Below the pieces are notes generated by a model. The model was not told the origin of the DNA and ran no database searches. It saw only the letters and a program-made list of their open reading frames with translations. From positions 62,001-126,000 of the forward strand of contig JADKAL010000005.1 of the NCBI GenBank assembly GCA_016715325.1: a DNA stretch of 64,000 nucleotides. Reading direction: 5' to 3'. A program made the translations under genes and the position numbers. This document shows, piece after piece, positions 35,444 through 43,912 of the stretch (the stretch's first letter is position 1; the number at the start of each line of letters is the position of its first letter). Source of the stretch: Methylococcaceae bacterium (GTDB taxonomy: Bacteria > Pseudomonadota > Gammaproteobacteria > Methylococcales > Methylomonadaceae).

Positions 35444-36326
35444 ATAAATGCCACGCCGCAATAAACGGTTTATAAAAATTTATATCGCTCACTGTAGCAC
35501 CGTTTCGCCCAATTATGGCGCTAGCAAATTCTTGGGCTCTCTGCATAGTGAGTTCTAGCTCCCAACCTAAATTAATTCCGAGCAACATCACGGTAGAAAA
35601 AGCGTCGCCAGCTCCTACTGTGTCGATAACATCGGTTTTAATAGCTGGTGAAACGTTATAGTATTCTCCATCGGAATTCAAAATTGAAGCGCCTACTTCG
35701 CCGCAAGTAAGAATAATACCTTGCATGTCGTAATCGGTTAAAAGTGATGCCATCGATGATTTTATGTCATTGATGTTTCCGTTCAGCGCCTTAAGTTCGT
35801 CGATATTTAACTTAATCCAGTCTGCATCCCTTATCAGTTCTAAGACTTTGTTTTTATTCCACCAAGGTTCGCGAAGATTAATATCTACAAATATTTTGCC
35901 CAGATGTAGTCGTTTAAGTGTTGAAAGCGTTGAGTTCGATGTTATCGAGCGGGCGGCTAATGTGCCGTGATATAAAATACCCGTACGATTGATTGTATGG
36001 AGCGGTGCTAGCTCGATATGATCGTACGATTGATTTTCGACGATATTATAAGAAGGTTCTCCGTCGATAAAGCGAACATCGACTTGACCCGTAGGGTGAA
36101 GTAAGTCGGTTTGTAAAAAGTCTGTCTTCATCCCCCATGATTGCATGGCGGTTCTAATTTTGTCGCCGTCGCTATCGTCGCCGATACGACTGATAAAAAC
36201 ATGATTTTGCCTAAATGCTTGCAAATGCCAAGCGACATTTAACGGGGCGCCGCCTAATACGCTCTTGCCATCTGGGAAATGATCAAACAGGACTTCGCCA
36301 AATATAGTGAAGGAGTTATCTTTCAT
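35442..36326 (-). CDS. PfkB-family carbohydrate kinase, probable fructokinase
   Basis: A 294-aa ribokinase-fold kinase. It has GEVLFDHFPDG and GGAPLNVAWHLQAF at the sugar-binding N-terminus and the catalytic DTVGAGDAFST near residue 250. The sugar-site sequence resembles fructokinases (fructose to fructose 6-phosphate); in methanotrophs such enzymes link to sucrose metabolism, but no sucrose-phosphate synthase gene is adjacent. Convergent with fba. Confidence 0.82.
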   Translation of the reverse strand: MKDNSFTIFGEVLFDHFPDGKSVLGGAPLNVAWHLQAFRQNHVFISRIGDDSDGDKIRTAMQSWGMKTDFLQTDLLHPTGQVDVRFIDGEPSYNIVENQSYDHIELAPLHTINRTGILYHGTLAARSITSNSTLSTLKRLHLGKIFVDINLREPWWNKNKVLELIRDADWIKLNIDELKALNGNINDIKSSMASLLTDYDMQGIILTCGEVGASILNSDGEYYNVSPAIKTDVIDTVGAGDAFSTVMLLGINLGWELELTMQRAQEFASAIIGRNGATVSDINFYKPFIAAWHL

Positions 36327-36459
36327 CGGCTTTAAAGATTATTGGGAATGCTATATGGAATTATCGGAGTTATAAGTATACATGTTCGATTATGTTGTAT
36401 TTCCTCTACAAAACAAAGCCCATTAGCACAATTATTGCTAATCAAAAAAATTACCCAGA

Positions 36460-37060
36460 CGATATTCGAACTTGAGCGCCGAAAGTGCGATCGCTGGACA
36501 AACTTTTTTTGCGGAACTAAGCAAACATAACTTATTATCAAGCCCGTCCAGTTACGCCGTGTGGGATGTAAAATCCAGGCTTACTAATTGTTGGCTTTAA
36601 ACTTGGAAGCACGGCGCTAATCCAACAGGTCGGCCTTTTACGGGAGATTATTCGGCATCCTGCTGTATTAAACGCTTTATGAATTTGGCTATAGCAATAA
36701 GCCCTCATCCAACTGTTGAATGATGGCTTGGAGCTTATCAATTGCCGAAGAACCAATGCCGTAGAATGCCTGCCGTCGCAAAATAAACCAACACCGAATC
36801 CGATAAGCGCATATTTAGCGGCGATATTACAAACATTGCCAGAACAGACGATGATTATGGCCTCAGGGACAATTGCCCATAAAGCTGTATTGAAAGCGAA
36901 TAACTTAAAGATAAGCAGTGCAAAATTTGCCCATAATGACTTCATGACTTACCCAATGGTCGCAAACTGGCTGATTCCAATCATATGCAGTCGCTACAAC
37001 ACAGAAACAAACTGATTGACTAGAATCCCTTGCGGAGGTTTTTTCACGGTAGGTCGGTTT
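36460..37060 (+). pseudogene. decayed uracil-DNA glycosylase of the type 5 (UDGb-like) family
   Basis: Pieces of one glycosylase can be read in order across three frames: SSYAVWDVKSRL, LLIVGFKLG, then KHGANPTGRPFTGDYS, then LLY-stop-TLYEFGYSNKPSS, then DGLELINCRRTNAVECLPSQ, NKPTPNP, SGTIAHKAVLKA, KFAHNDF and CSRYNTETN. These match, in sequence order, the conserved blocks of type 5 uracil-DNA glycosylases (LLIVGLAPG, RTGRPFTGDY, TNAVRC-PPQNKPTP, GRIAHDA, FAHG, SYHPSRYNTNTG). Several stops and at least three frame changes show real decay rather than one sequencing error. The minus-strand frame at 36538-36945 is its shadow. Boundaries are approximate. Confidence 0.75.
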
Positions 37061-37195
37061 GTAAACGCCTGTTAACGGTCATTAAGTCATTGCTATGAAG
37101 AAATCGCCAGAAGAACAAGTGGAAGAGATATGGAAGGGGTAATGCATTAATCTTGCTTACAAAAAAGTAAGTTTGGGTTTAATTCACGGCTTGTA

Positions 37196-37774
37196 TCAAT
37201 CCGAAACATTCTTATTCAATGTCTCAAATAATATGTCAGCTAATTTTGAGGAGTTGTCGTTGGAGAATTCAGGTGCGCCATCTTTTAAAATGCTTTCATC
37301 CATTTCATTATCATCCTCTATTTTAGAAATGGATAATTTAGTCGTATTATTTTGGGGTACTAATTTCAATAGATATTTTGAAGGTTTTCCACCGCCAAAC
37401 AGAGAGAATCCGCCGAACAAACTGTCTGCTTTATATTCGACTTCGTAAACCCCTTGTTTCCGGTTTTTACGCGTAACTTCAAGTTCTTTCAGTCGGATTG
37501 CCTCACCCAGAAGTGTCCATGCATCATCAGTGGAACGCTTAATCCACAAAACTTGGTCTTGATCTTCATTCCTGTACACATCACTGGATTGTCCTTTAGT
37601 TAAATTTATGTCGGAGGCGGAATACTTATCATTCTCTTTGCTTTCCTCGGCTACGTTAACCTTTGGATAGCTCGGCGGTTGTTCCAAAGCGTAAACTGTT
37701 GAATGAGTTGGCTCTTTGGGCGCGCCACAGGAGGTAATGAGTACTATAAGTAAATAAAATGAAATATGCTTCAT
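37196..37774 (-). CDS. bamC: BamC-like outer-membrane assembly lipoprotein
   Basis: A 192-aa lipoprotein starting MKHISFYLLIVLITSCG, with the lipobox cysteine near residue 16. The mature part has a flexible N-terminal region and a helix-grip-like domain (VLWIKRSTDDAWTLLGEAIRLKELEVTRK, KYLLKLVPQNNTTKLSI) as in BamC/NlpB. The open frame extends to 37870 but ATG 37774 starts the signal peptide. BamC is a nonessential part of the BAM complex that folds outer-membrane proteins. It is not next to dapA, its usual neighbour. Confidence 0.7.
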   Translation of the reverse strand: MKHISFYLLIVLITSCGAPKEPTHSTVYALEQPPSYPKVNVAEESKENDKYSASDINLTKGQSSDVYRNEDQDQVLWIKRSTDDAWTLLGEAIRLKELEVTRKNRKQGVYEVEYKADSLFGGFSLFGGGKPSKYLLKLVPQNNTTKLSISKIEDDNEMDESILKDGAPEFSNDNSSKLADILFETLNKNVSD

Positions 37775-37856
37775 GTTCGTTTTCCGCAATTGCCTTTTTA
37801 TTTGGAAATTTACCAGGCTGTATTGGATAATTATAAGCGAAGGCCTACAAATAAAA

Positions 37857-37885
37857 TAAGCCGGCACCAAAATGATACCGGCTTA
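37857..37885 (-). terminator. stem-loop after the porin gene
   Basis: TAAGCCGG (37857-37864) pairs with CCGGCTTA (37878-37885). Read on the minus strand it lies about 110 bases after the porin stop and is followed by TTTTATTTG. Confidence 0.65.
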
Positions 37886-37995
37886 AGTAAAGTAGTCACA
37901 AGAATAAGGTGTTATAAGTCTCTAAGATACGTTATTTATTTTTAGATTCGGTATTCTTCCTTAGAAAAATATAAAATCCATATCACGTAAGTGGT

Positions 37996-39564
37996 TTAAT
38001 AATTCCACTGCACCTGCATTCTCAGCAAATCGCCTGAGGCTTGGCCAAGGAAGCCGGTTCTCGAACTGGTGCTCGACCTAACATTGGTACGATCCATCGT
38101 GGAATAAGCCATAGTCAATTCCAACGCTTTCATAATTTGATATTCGACACCCACTTCCAACTCGTCTACAGAAACTCGTGGGCTGTTGGCGGCAGCTTTG
38201 TAAGCGCCACGATAGGTTTGCCATTTGATATATGGAATCAGCACGCCATCGTCACGGAAGACATTGTCGATCTTATACATGGCTTGCACGTAACCGCCGT
38301 GTAGGTTTTCTCTTTGCAGCGAAGCGGTATCTGGGTTCAATGTTGCAGCCCTACCCCAGTTCCATTCAGCCTGTACGCCGAATGGTTGCGGGAACAAGGC
38401 GGCATGTACGGCATAACGCTCTTCGCGGAAACCGCCTGGGTTATCGATCTCAGCACAGTTATCAACGCCTTCGCAATCATCGCCGTTTTGCCGCAATTGT
38501 CTGCCCGTACCGAAAACACGGGTATCAGCAGTAGGTACGTCAAACTTACCGTTCATGTAGTCGGCTCCAACTTCCAATACTTGGCCCGTGAATGGATAAC
38601 CAAGGAAGCTGCCAAGCTCAATGGGATAAGAGCTGTGTGCAACTACATACAAGTCGTCATTGGTTTCACTACGATTAATCCCTTGTCCATTGTAAATGCC
38701 CAAGCCCAAGATACCGTAATCGCCCGATGTTTTAAGCCCTTTCTTACTTAAATCTTTCCACAGCTTTTGGACATGTTCGGGAGACCAATAGGCAAATAGT
38801 CCTAGATCCCGTTCGCTGGGTACCGCACTATTTAAGGCATCGGAACGATCAAGCGCTAAACGGTTTTGGGATGACTGCAGATTTTCCCAGCCGAAGGGTA
38901 CTTTAGATTGCCCAGCGCGGATGCGGTATTCATGTTTTTTATCGAAAGCAAGGTCGGCATAAGCATCACGCAATTGGGCAAAGTTCCCGTTATCGATGGA
39001 TGAATCTACCGATGAGGCAAAATCTGGTTGGAGATACAACGAAACATAATCGTTGATATCGCCGGAAAACACTAAGCGAACCCGCCGGAAGGTGAAACTG
39101 CTGTTGTTTTTGATGCCACCATCGCCCGGCGATCGTAGTTCCACTTGATCTAAATCTCGATCAGCCACCCGGTCACCCGATAGAGGCTGGTTATATCTGA
39201 GCTGGGTATAACCACGAACATTAATTTTATTGAACCATTTTTCGTCATTTTTAGCCCGTTCCTCGCGCTGTGCAACGACATGTTCCTCAAGGGCTTTAAT
39301 TTCATTCTCTTTTAATTCAAGATCTTGTTTTATACTTTGCAATTCAGAGTTTTCAATATTGCCGGCATGTGTACCGTCATGTTTTGAATAGCCATTGGAT
39401 TTAGAAACTTGTTCGAAGGACCCCATTAATTCGCGGCCTGGTCCCGGTTCTGCGAAGATTTGCTTTGTTTTAGTATCGACATAGAGATCGATAGCATACG
39501 CCGATGATACAGCACTCGAGCCGATAATGACTGCGACTGCCAAAGAAAGTTTAGTGATTTTCAT
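37996..39564 (-). CDS. phosphate-selective porin O/P family outer-membrane channel
   Basis: A 522-aa outer-membrane porin of the OprP/OprO type. Signal peptide residues 1-24 (ending SAYA), then a charged helical region with probable coiled coil (65-105), then the barrel, beginning NVRGYTQLRYNQPLSGD and including FRRVRLVFSGDINDYVSLYLQPDF and RIRAGQSKVPFGWEN. The last residue pattern is QVQWNY, ending in an aromatic as in most porins. A four-unit Pho box lies 49-88 bases upstream, which supports phosphate control. It likely takes up phosphate or polyphosphate. Confidence 0.88.
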   Translation of the reverse strand: MKITKLSLAVAVIIGSSAVSSAYAIDLYVDTKTKQIFAEPGPGRELMGSFEQVSKSNGYSKHDGTHAGNIENSELQSIKQDLELKENEIKALEEHVVAQREERAKNDEKWFNKINVRGYTQLRYNQPLSGDRVADRDLDQVELRSPGDGGIKNNSSFTFRRVRLVFSGDINDYVSLYLQPDFASSVDSSIDNGNFAQLRDAYADLAFDKKHEYRIRAGQSKVPFGWENLQSSQNRLALDRSDALNSAVPSERDLGLFAYWSPEHVQKLWKDLSKKGLKTSGDYGILGLGIYNGQGINRSETNDDLYVVAHSSYPIELGSFLGYPFTGQVLEVGADYMNGKFDVPTADTRVFGTGRQLRQNGDDCEGVDNCAEIDNPGGFREERYAVHAALFPQPFGVQAEWNWGRAATLNPDTASLQRENLHGGYVQAMYKIDNVFRDDGVLIPYIKWQTYRGAYKAAANSPRVSVDELEVGVEYQIMKALELTMAYSTMDRTNVRSSTSSRTGFLGQASGDLLRMQVQWNY

Positions 39565-39612
39565 CTATTGCTCACCTGTTTATAGAAATTTCGGCAAGCT
39601 TAAGGCGAATTT

Positions 39613-39652
39613 ATGACAACTTTATTACACAAATATTACAATCATGTTACAG
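39613..39652 (-). promoter_or_regulatory. candidate Pho box with four 11-bp half-sites
   Basis: On the minus strand four 7-bp units, CTGTAAC, TTGTAAT, GTGTAAT and TTGTCAT, each separated by four AT-rich bases, form an 11-base period. This is the spacing of PhoB repeats (CTGTCAT-N4-CTGTCAC). They lie 49-88 bases before the porin ATG. Confidence 0.65.
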
Positions 39653-39777
39653 AATAAGAAGATTTAACCGAAAATGTGTTCTATATATATGATTATAAAT
39701 AATAAAACTAACTGTTTTCGGATTCAGAAATAGGATTTGCTATTCATCTTGGCTCTAGACTAATAGGAGAAATTCAA

Positions 39778-40662
39778 TTGACCAATCAACTCAAGTCGAA
39801 GAGAAAGTTTGATTTTCATACTAAAAATATGGCAATCAATCTTCCTTATTTTGATTATTTACTTCGAGGACTCACAGAAGGTAATGAGATCATCGAAAAA
39901 AGTTTCGGTCGACATGTGCATTGGGGTTATTGGGAAAACCCGGATCGCGCGGAAAAAACTGTTGATGATTTTGTGCGAGCGACGGAAGAACTCAGTCATC
40001 AGGTTTGCCTAGCCGGTCGCATCCAAAACAACATGGCTATTCTGGATGTGGGGTGCGGCTTTGGTGGGACGATTGCGCATATTAACGATAACTATCAAGG
40101 AGTGAACCTTGTCGGCATTAATATTGATGACCGGCAATTAGATAGGGCGAGACAAATTGTCAAACCTGCCAACACCAATACTGTCGAATTCAATCAAGGA
40201 AATGCTTGTGCATTACCGTTGCCGGATGCTTGTTTCGATGTTGTATTAGCGGTGGAATGTATTTTTCACTTTCCGGACCGGGAGTTGTTTTTTCAGGAAG
40301 CTTTCAGGGTGTTAAAGCCGGGCGGTTATTTGGCGCTTTCGGATTTTGTTCCCAAGCCTTTATTACTGCCGTTTACTAGGATTAAGTTGTCCGATAACGT
40401 AACTGCCGGATTTTATGGAAAATGTAATATCTTATGCGGTGTGGATGATTACCGTAAATTAGCGAAAAAAACCGCGTTTTTAATAGAAACAGAACGAGAT
40501 ATTACCGTTAATACCTTGCCGACGTATGCTTATCTTAGAAAGATGAGCCGAGAATATCGCGTTAATAGCGTATTCGCCCACATTGAAACGGCGGCAGCTG
40601 AGCTATTCAGTAAGTTAAGGTTATTGAATTATTACATCTACGGTTTTCAAAAACCGTTCTAA
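39778..40662 (+). CDS. SAM-dependent class I methyltransferase
   Basis: A 294-aa cytoplasmic methyltransferase. The SAM site is AILDVGCGFGGTIAHI (motif I), with VLAVECIFHFPDRELFFQEAFRVLKPGGYLALSDF for motifs II and III. The N-terminal region (FGRHVHWGYW) resembles small-molecule N- or C-methyltransferases rather than DNA enzymes. The start is TTG 39778 with AGGAGA seven bases upstream. The substrate is unknown. Confidence 0.8.
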   Translation: MTNQLKSKRKFDFHTKNMAINLPYFDYLLRGLTEGNEIIEKSFGRHVHWGYWENPDRAEKTVDDFVRATEELSHQVCLAGRIQNNMAILDVGCGFGGTIAHINDNYQGVNLVGINIDDRQLDRARQIVKPANTNTVEFNQGNACALPLPDACFDVVLAVECIFHFPDRELFFQEAFRVLKPGGYLALSDFVPKPLLLPFTRIKLSDNVTAGFYGKCNILCGVDDYRKLAKKTAFLIETERDITVNTLPTYAYLRKMSREYRVNSVFAHIETAAAELFSKLRLLNYYIYGFQKPF

Positions 40663-40709
40663 CGATTTTTTCGATAAGCTATTTAGTCTAATCGAAAAGA
40701 AATAGAAAA

Positions 40710-40743
40710 CGGATGAATTGAATTTCCATATTCAACTCATCCG
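40710..40743. terminator. stem-loop between the methyltransferase and DUF481 genes
   Basis: A 13-bp stem with one mismatch (CGGATGAATTGAA / TTCAACTCATCCG) and an 8-base loop between convergent genes. Confidence 0.6.
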
Positions 40744-40771
40744 GTTGCTTTAAGTCTATTCCGACCGACTA

Positions 40772-41827
40772 TTACCAGCCGTATCCGATACTAAACAAAT
40801 AACGTGTATCGACATTTTCTTTGCCCGGTGCGGGTTTGCTCAAGTAATCAACCTGAATTTCGTTAGTAAATTGTATGCCGTTCCAAATAGGGACGCGGAA
40901 ACCGGTGCGAGAACGGATGAATAAATCGTCCGCGATTAAGCCTTCGTGGGTGTGGAAGAGTTGAACGGCACGGTTCCAAATAAATTGATCGTAATTGAAA
41001 GCCCATCGACCGGCGATGCCGCTTCTGTCTTGCAAGGGTCCGTTTCCGCAATTTCCGACACGGCTACAATCGAATGGGAAGTCGTAGAAATCAAGATTGA
41101 CGTAATCGGGACCGGCTTCAAGCGAGAGATTAAGGTCTTCGGATTCAAAGAATTGATAACCTGCACCGACGCCGAAGGCCGAACGTAGTCTAATATCTTG
41201 TAAGCGGTCGTTAGTAAACAAACCATGCGCATAACCGTACCATTTCGGCGTGAAATAATGCGAATAAGTGCCGTACAATTGCCAGTTGCGTGCGTTCAGG
41301 ATATTTCTCGATTCCGGGGTGTTAGGGTTATCGGTACTATCGCCGTAATTATACTGACCGCCGAGTGCGACTTTGTCGTCGCGTCCGCGAACGAGCGCGT
41401 TGGCGTCGGCGTGGTAATTTTGCCGTTCGGTGTTGCCGCCGGATAATCCGCCGCCGAAATTTGCCGAACCGGAAAAGAATTTTTTGTTGATTTCTGCGAC
41501 TTCGGTTAAGGGGATAGGCTGGGTATCGTAGACGCCATTGCTTTTCAGCGTCATGCTGTTATTTTGGCTTGAGCCTGCAAGTCCTGTCAGCTCTTGTTTA
41601 TCCTTAAGTGTGACATTCATAGGAATGTCGGAGCTTAATGTGTCGATTGCATCCCATTTGATGACGATTTTCTCTGCATAAGGCGTTTTCATTTCTAAGA
41701 CGCTGCCGGATTTACTTAAAATCGTACCTGAAATTTTATCGCCGTTTTTTAATAATACTTCATCGGCATAGATTGAAAAACTAACCGATAAGAAGGCCGC
41801 CAGTGGTAAATAATGTGTGCTTTTCAT
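40772..41827 (-). CDS. outer-membrane DUF481 family protein
   Basis: A 351-aa exported protein (signal peptide 1-20, SIYADE). The first 100 residues are a beta-rich periplasmic part (VLLKNGDKISGTILSKSGSV). The rest (FGGGLSGGNTERQNYHADA, GYAHGLFTNDRLQDIRLRS, LEAGPDYVNLDFYD) is the DUF481 barrel found in YdiY-type proteins. The role is unclear; some are induced by acid or salt. GAGG lies eight bases before ATG 41827. Confidence 0.78.
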   Translation of the reverse strand: MKSTHYLPLAAFLSVSFSIYADEVLLKNGDKISGTILSKSGSVLEMKTPYAEKIVIKWDAIDTLSSDIPMNVTLKDKQELTGLAGSSQNNSMTLKSNGVYDTQPIPLTEVAEINKKFFSGSANFGGGLSGGNTERQNYHADANALVRGRDDKVALGGQYNYGDSTDNPNTPESRNILNARNWQLYGTYSHYFTPKWYGYAHGLFTNDRLQDIRLRSAFGVGAGYQFFESEDLNLSLEAGPDYVNLDFYDFPFDCSRVGNCGNGPLQDRSGIAGRWAFNYDQFIWNRAVQLFHTHEGLIADDLFIRSRTGFRVPIWNGIQFTNEIQVDYLSKPAPGKENVDTRYLFSIGYGW

Positions 41828-42260
41828 ATAGAGTCCTCTTCTGTGTGTTTAACCCAAGTTTTGGATTTATTTCTAACGTAGCCGATAAAAAACGATCAAA
41901 GCAGGTTAGAGTTGACCTGTTGTTTGTCAAGAAACAACAGATTGTGTGAAAAATACAACATAAAACTGAATGGAAGCTGAATATTTATTTAAAATAATCT
42001 ATGTAAAATAGGTAAATAAGATTGAAATTTAAAAAAATAATTAAGGTTTTTTGGGTGTCGTGGATCAAGTAAAATAACAAAATCTATACTTTTTAGAGCA
42101 TTAAATCCACGGAAGTGTTGTAATATTTATACAATTACACGGCTAAACGGATTTTTAAGTGAAGGGCTGAACTCATTACTTGATAAAGAGCACAAAAGAG
42201 ACGGTGAATAAATGATTGAGAATATTTTTATCAAATTACGTACTTGATAAAGTTAAGTGA
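41828..42260. other. AT-rich intergenic region with a strong palindrome
   Basis: About 430 bases, very AT-rich. It holds a perfect 9-bp palindrome (41917-41940) upstream of the DUF481 gene and otherwise nothing recognised. Confidence 0.5.
41917..41940. promoter_or_regulatory. palindrome upstream of the DUF481 gene
   Basis: CTGTTGTTT / AAACAACAG with a 6-base loop, 90 bases before the ATG. It could be an operator or the terminator of a lost gene. Confidence 0.3.
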
Positions 42261-42752
42261 ATGTTACATTGGCGCATACTACTTAGTAGTACGATTCTTT
42301 TCCGCACCGGACTATGGTTGATAATAGCCGTACTTGCCGGTTGCGCCAGTACGCCCGACATTAAACCGACCCAACAGGAAAGACAGCCGCCTTTAATTCA
42401 ATATGCCTTGAGTTTACAAGGCATACCCTACCGGTACGGTAAAGAAACGCCCCATGAAGGTTTCGATTGCAGCGGTTTTGTTAAACATGTTTACGGAACT
42501 CAAGGTATACGGCTGCCGCGTACGGTGATAGAGATGGCTTCCGTTCTGCCCCCAGTATCAATGTACGATATAAAGTCGGGAGATTTGGTTTTTTTCAATA
42601 CCAGCGGTAAAACATACTCTCATGTTGGCATTTTTATTAAGGATGATAAATTTATACATGCACCCAGCCGCCGAACCGGACATGTTTTGGTTTCTAGTTT
42701 GAATAACGGTTATTGGCGTAAACGTTATGTCGGTGCACGCCGGCCAAAATAA
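42261..42752 (+). CDS. NlpC/P60 family peptidoglycan endopeptidase, lipoprotein
   Basis: A 163-aa cell-wall hydrolase of the Spr/MepS type. The lipobox is LAGC (Cys28). Catalytic residues are Cys in FDCSGFVKHVY (near 70), His in YSHVGIFI (near 122) and a third polar residue in FIHAPSR (near 133). The typical cleavage is in the peptide stem of murein. The next gene (RND adaptor) is 65 bases downstream on the same strand but is unrelated in function. Confidence 0.9.
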   Translation: MLHWRILLSSTILFRTGLWLIIAVLAGCASTPDIKPTQQERQPPLIQYALSLQGIPYRYGKETPHEGFDCSGFVKHVYGTQGIRLPRTVIEMASVLPPVSMYDIKSGDLVFFNTSGKTYSHVGIFIKDDKFIHAPSRRTGHVLVSSLNNGYWRKRYVGARRPK

Positions 42753-42817
42753 CCTAAGCGATATTATTTCAATTAAACTGGTGTGAAGAGACTTCAGCCA
42801 GTCAAAAAAGGTTTTTC

Positions 42818-43912
42818 ATGATCAAACGATTTGCGCTCATTATTTTTTTGTCGATTTTGCTATTCGGCGGTTTATTCGGCTGGAAATTTTTGCAAATAAG
42901 CGAGAAGATCAAAAACATTCCTATTCCTCCGCCCCCCGTTGTTGCCGTAGCGACGGTTAAACGAAGCGATTGGCAATCCGCTTTGTCCGGTGTGGGAAGC
43001 TTGGAAGCCGTTGCCGGTGTAGAAGTAAGCAGCGAGGTCGCCGGTAAAGTGAAAGCCATTCATTTCGACTCGGGACAAACGGTAAAGCGCGGGCAATTGC
43101 TGGTGGAGCTGGATTCCAGTACCGATGAGGCGGAACTTAAAGGATTGGAAGCCAGCGAGCGATTGGAGGAAGCCAAATTTGCCCGTAGCCGGCGGCTCAT
43201 TGCGCGTAATTTCATTTCAAAATCGGACTACGACCTCAATAAAGCGACTTTGGATGAAGCGATAGCCGCGGTAAACGCCAAAAAAACCGCTATCCAGAAA
43301 AAATTGATTTACGCCCCTTTTGCCGGACAACTCGGCATCCGTAAAGTGAATTTAGGACAGTATCTTGCACCGGGCGACGGTATCGTACAACTTCAGCAAA
43401 TACAACCTATTTACGCCGATTTTTCGTTACCGGAACAGCAATTAGCGGCAACGTCCGTTAATCAGCCGATAACGTTAATCGTGCAAGCTTATCCAGGCCA
43501 GACTTTTAACGGGCGGATTTCCGCTATCAATACCGGTATCGACGAAGCGACTCGATCCATAAAACTACGTGCTACCTTGGATAACGGCAATCAATTGCTT
43601 CGTCCCGGTATGTTTGCCGATGTCCGCTTGGAATTGAAGGATAACAAGTCGGTGCTGACAGTCCCCGACACAGCTATTTCTTATAATCCCTACGGCGATT
43701 CGGTATTTTTGATCGAATCCGCCAAGCAAGGTTATACCGTTAAATTGAGGCAGGTTGTCGCAGGCGAAACACGTGAAGGCCGAGTTGAGATAGTAAAGGG
43801 GCTTGACGAAAACGATCAGGTCGTCAGTGCCGGTCAAGTTAAATTACGAAACGGAATGGCGGTGAGTTTAGATAAGCAACCGGCGCCCGGCGAGCGAGGC
43901 AATACGCCGTGA
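42818..43912 (+). CDS. RND efflux periplasmic adaptor (membrane fusion protein)
   Basis: A 364-aa adaptor. One N-terminal membrane segment (6-26), a lipoyl/hairpin region (VEVSSEVAGKVKAIHFDSGQTVKRGQLLVELD, helical hairpin around 100-150) and a beta-barrel (GFNGRISAINTGIDEATRSI-like segment near 230). AAAGG before ATG 42818. The gene ends in GTGA overlapping the pump gene, so the two are coupled. No outer-membrane factor gene follows. Confidence 0.93.
   Translation: MIKRFALIIFLSILLFGGLFGWKFLQISEKIKNIPIPPPPVVAVATVKRSDWQSALSGVGSLEAVAGVEVSSEVAGKVKAIHFDSGQTVKRGQLLVELDSSTDEAELKGLEASERLEEAKFARSRRLIARNFISKSDYDLNKATLDEAIAAVNAKKTAIQKKLIYAPFAGQLGIRKVNLGQYLAPGDGIVQLQQIQPIYADFSLPEQQLAATSVNQPITLIVQAYPGQTFNGRISAINTGIDEATRSIKLRATLDNGNQLLRPGMFADVRLELKDNKSVLTVPDTAISYNPYGDSVFLIESAKQGYTVKLRQVVAGETREGRVEIVKGLDENDQVVSAGQVKLRNGMAVSLDKQPAPGERGNTP

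Noticed and set aside
36538..36945. 135-codon minus-strand frame
   Set aside because: It is the antisense shadow of the decayed glycosylase on the plus strand.
40863..41446. Several plus- and minus-strand frames inside the DUF481 gene
   Set aside because: Shadows of the coding frame; none has an independent start signal or known domain.
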